Positions 61,801 through 64,000 of a stretch of 64,000 nucleotides of DNA are shown one piece after another. The notes beneath the pieces are model-generated. The model did not search any database, was not told the DNA's origin, and was given only the letters and a program-made list of their open reading frames with translations. The stretch spans positions 7,427,594-7,491,593 of the forward strand of contig ML682024.1 of the NCBI GenBank assembly GCA_007922195.1. Reading direction: 5' to 3'. The stretch is from Podocnemis expansa. Its lineage: Eukaryota; Chordata; Testudines; Podocnemididae. Position 1 is the stretch's first letter. Every line of letters starts with the position of its first letter. A program made the position numbers and the translations under genes.

Positions 61801-63948
61801 GCGGGGGTGCTCCAGGTCCCAGCGACAGGCTGCAGTGTGAGCAAGGCAGAGTGAGTGGGACAGGGAGCATGGAACTCCAGGAGAAATGGGGAGTGAGGGG
61901 ATGGCTTGGTACTTACTGGCACCGCGGTGGAAGATGGCAACAGACCCATTCCCCAGCGTGGCCACCACACGGCCTTGGGTGTGGCTATGAGAGAGAGACA
62001 CCTGTCAAGAGCTGTGACCCAAAATGCCCTGGGGCATACCAGAGCTCAGTCAAGACCTCCTAACCCAGTGCCCTAGCAGAGGGCACAGGGACACCAAAGG
62101 GTCTGGGCTCATCTGACAGCTGCCTCATGGAGATCGCTGTGAACCAGAACGTTAGGGGCCACGGATCTGCACTGGCAACCTCTTCCTGACAGCACCAACA
62201 GGAACCAATGCCAAAGGGCTCCTGATACCTGCTGGGCTGCAGCAGAGTCGCCCAGGGAAGCCCCAACAAACAGGGCACCAAAGGACTTGAGCACTGTTTC
62301 TGTGGACATGGAGACAAACACGGCATGAGGACAAGCAGTGAGCGCTGCCATGCCTGGCTCCTAAGACACTGGCAGGTTTCAGGGAAGAACATGATGATAT
62401 CTTGTGCAATGGGAGCTAATAGAGACACCAAGTGAGGTAAGCCCCTCAGAGCGGCCCAAAGGTGCAAAGTCTGGATTCTAGACAGCCAGCTACAAGTGGA
62501 GTTTCCACATGGGCTTGAAATTGGTTCCGGTTTTTCCTCAGAAAACACTGGCAAACGCTGATTTCCCCATCTGCAAATCCACAGTTCCTCCTCTGCCAGT
62601 CACAGAGGCCAGGTGAGACCAGCACAGCTGGGAACTAACTAGCACATGACTTAAGGCCATTTCCCTGGCTGGTTTGACATCTGATGTTGGCAATTTGTGT
62701 TGCCACCAGCACTGAGGAAAGCTTGATGGTTTTAAACCGAGCCACTGCTACCAAGAGAGAATCATTCCAGAGCTGAACTGCAGGAGGCAAATCACTTGTA
62801 TTGGATGAGTGTCTCTTGGCTGCACCATCCTCCAAGGTTGCCCTGAAGCTCCAGGAATTAGAAATGAAGTTTTCACTCAAGATTTAGGTCACAAAATGTA
62901 ACCTCTAAGAATGCACCCAACCAAACCAGGGGAAGCTTCTGAGCATGTCTCTCCACATCAGGAACTGGCCCAAGACAAGAAGTTACTTTGCCTGGCTTCT
63001 GTCTCATTCATCCAGGCACCGACATGGCCATGATGCTCTCTGTTCAATTCAGTGCCCCATGTCTTCTCCCCCATACCCGTGATTCTCCGCAAAGCTGAAA
63101 CTGATGATAAAACGGGGGGCAAAAGAATTCAAATATCACTAATTCTGTGCCCCAGGGCTACCAAAACCTAGCCAAACAGTTTAAAAACAAACAATCTCCC
63201 TTGTTCACCAAAATGGCACAATGAAGCTCGAATTGTGCCACACCTCTCTCCACAGCCCAGGTTTCTGGCTGACATCATCAGATCATTGCTAAATAAACCT
63301 ACCTTGTTTTTTTGCTATAAAGAAACTGACGTGCTGGGAGATCAAGGGCACTGTGAATTTTGTGAGGGGCCAGCAGACCAGGGAACACTTGGAAGATGGT
63401 GGTGGTGGGGGACCCAGAGTGGGCGCAGGGACACAGGGAAAACAGTACTCATGGTGGCAGAGACTGGAGAGTTCAGGAAGCTTAAGGGCTGGTGGCAGTG
63501 GGGGGTCCCACAGCCTGGGATGAATCACCTCAAAGCCTAGCCCCTGGCCCCACACTCACACCACACTGTGCACGGCATCCTCCAGCTGCACCGTCCGCAA
63601 GCACCGGCGCCAGTCGGAAGTGGCTGAGTAGATGTAAATACTGGAGAAAGAGCACAACGGTTTGAGACAGTGCTGAGACATGGCCACTTCTGGGGTTGTG
63701 CACAGGAGCTGTTATATGGGGCCCCTCTCCTGGTGCTGAGATGCAGTCACCTCTGGAGTGGGGCCTGGGGGCATCTCCGCACCTGCCCTCCTGGGTGCCC
63801 AGCCAAATGGTGTCTGTGGTGCCAATGCTGTCAATGTCCACGTCTGAAGTCCTCAATTTCTCCTCTGGCTCTGAAGGACCTTGGTCCAAGGGGTCCTGCA
63901 GGACCTCAGGTTCCAGCTCTGTGCTGTCTGCACTGGGTGGCTGGTAAC
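58873..63948 (-). CDS. JIP3/JIP4-family JNK scaffold, C-terminal nine exons
   Basis: Scaffold and motor adaptor that links JNK kinases and kinesin/dynein to vesicles. Exons in transcript order: 63783-63948, 63560-63640, 61917-61984, 61681-61829, 60158-60326, 59906-60016, 59511-59657, 59188-59304, 58873-58973; all phases join, giving about 369 residues of the C-terminal WD40-like propeller. Diagnostic strings: TDTIWLGTQEG, YIYSATSDWRRCL, VVATLGNGSVAIFHRGA, LLDLGRPHQSIRC, VWVGYRNRVYVVEP, ESQVRHMALVGNGVWVSVRL, LRLFHASTSQPLQEIDLTP, RLWIGTTNGTILTVPFTP, ASYHGHRDAVRFFVCVPG, VLSGGEGYINLRIGDD, SHLIVWQVQG-stop. The same order occurs in SPAG9/JIP4 and MAPK8IP3/JIP3. The N-terminal coiled coils are off the right edge. 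It may be a third family member, so no symbol is given. Intron 5 ends CAGCAG, so Gln may be optional. Confidence 0.9.
59396..59492 (-). repeat. MIR-like SINE fragment in JIP-like intron
   Basis: Minus strand: GAACCCAGGAGTCCTGGCTC-type wording twice, around CTCCAACCACTAAAACCCCC. Same family as 33990-34105. Confidence 0.55.
60330..61680 (-). other. JIP-like intron, nothing else recognised
   Basis: Longest purely intronic stretch but one. It has scattered GATCC/TGATCCCA-like words around 60960-61600 (for example CAAGTTGATCCCATGG, CTGAGTTGATCCCAAG) that may be a worn tandem repeat. No exon seen. Confidence 0.4.
61985..63559 (-). other. JIP-like intron, nothing else recognised
   Basis: No coding exon or complete mobile element identified between the exons at 61917-61984 and 63560-63640. 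Phases of those two exons join directly (GT|C, Val), so no exon is missing. Confidence 0.5.
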
Positions 63949-64000
63949 CTGCAGCAGGGACAGTCCAGTGGGTGGGATGGCAGTTGGAGCCATATAAACC

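Overview
This is eukaryotic, vertebrate nuclear DNA: genes are split by GT-AG introns, spacing is wide, and the intergenic DNA is full of hAT-type DNA transposons, SINEs, CR1-like LINE debris, microsatellites and minisatellites, plus one assembly gap (47414-47928). Three things point to a sauropsid, most likely a turtle (a crocodilian is the main alternative): a visinin gene, a tRNA-derived SINE whose 3' tail looks like CR1 (3656-3745 and 55679-55778), and many hAT MITEs. The high GC content and short gene spacing would suit a small chromosome. The species call is inference.

Six protein-coding genes are supported. From left to right: visinin exon 1 (minus, 840-1220; the rest lies off the left edge); a small two-pass membrane protein of the TMEM100 family (plus, 5706-6077); UBE2S, the APC/C E2 enzyme (minus, 11361-19501, complete, 213 aa); SHISA7, an AMPA/GABA-A receptor auxiliary protein (minus, 31343-37175, complete from the ATG I chose, 506 aa); ISOC2, an isochorismatase-fold protein (minus, 53743-55641, complete, 204 aa); and the C-terminal beta-propeller part of a JIP3/JIP4-type JNK scaffold (minus, 58873-63948, nine exons; the 5' part is off the right edge). 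Exon boundaries were set by reading splice sites and checking that phases join.

UBE2S-SHISA7-ISOC2, in that order and all on one strand, is the arrangement I recall at human 19q13.42, so the core is conserved synteny. The flanking visinin, TMEM100-like and JIP-like genes are not, as far as I recall, at that human locus. Human relatives of four genes here (RCVRN, SHISA6, TMEM100, SPAG9) are on chromosome 17. That suggests the window keeps a fuller copy of a whole-genome-duplication paralogon than mammals do.

The spaces between genes hold most of the unusual structure. Examples are nested hAT insertions with readable 8-bp target duplications inside a minisatellite (23291-23918), a 1.1-kb hAT element with the decayed tail of a transposase (8291-9393), and a 1.5-kb minisatellite downstream of SHISA7 built on TGACATCA and its inverse. 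There is also a Penelope-like retroelement wreck broken by a later MITE (about 40200-41960), and an ISOC2 promoter made of three diverged tandem modules. I saw no CRISPR array, rRNA, functional tRNA or bacterial-type system. The genes do not form a pathway; they are neighbours by descent.
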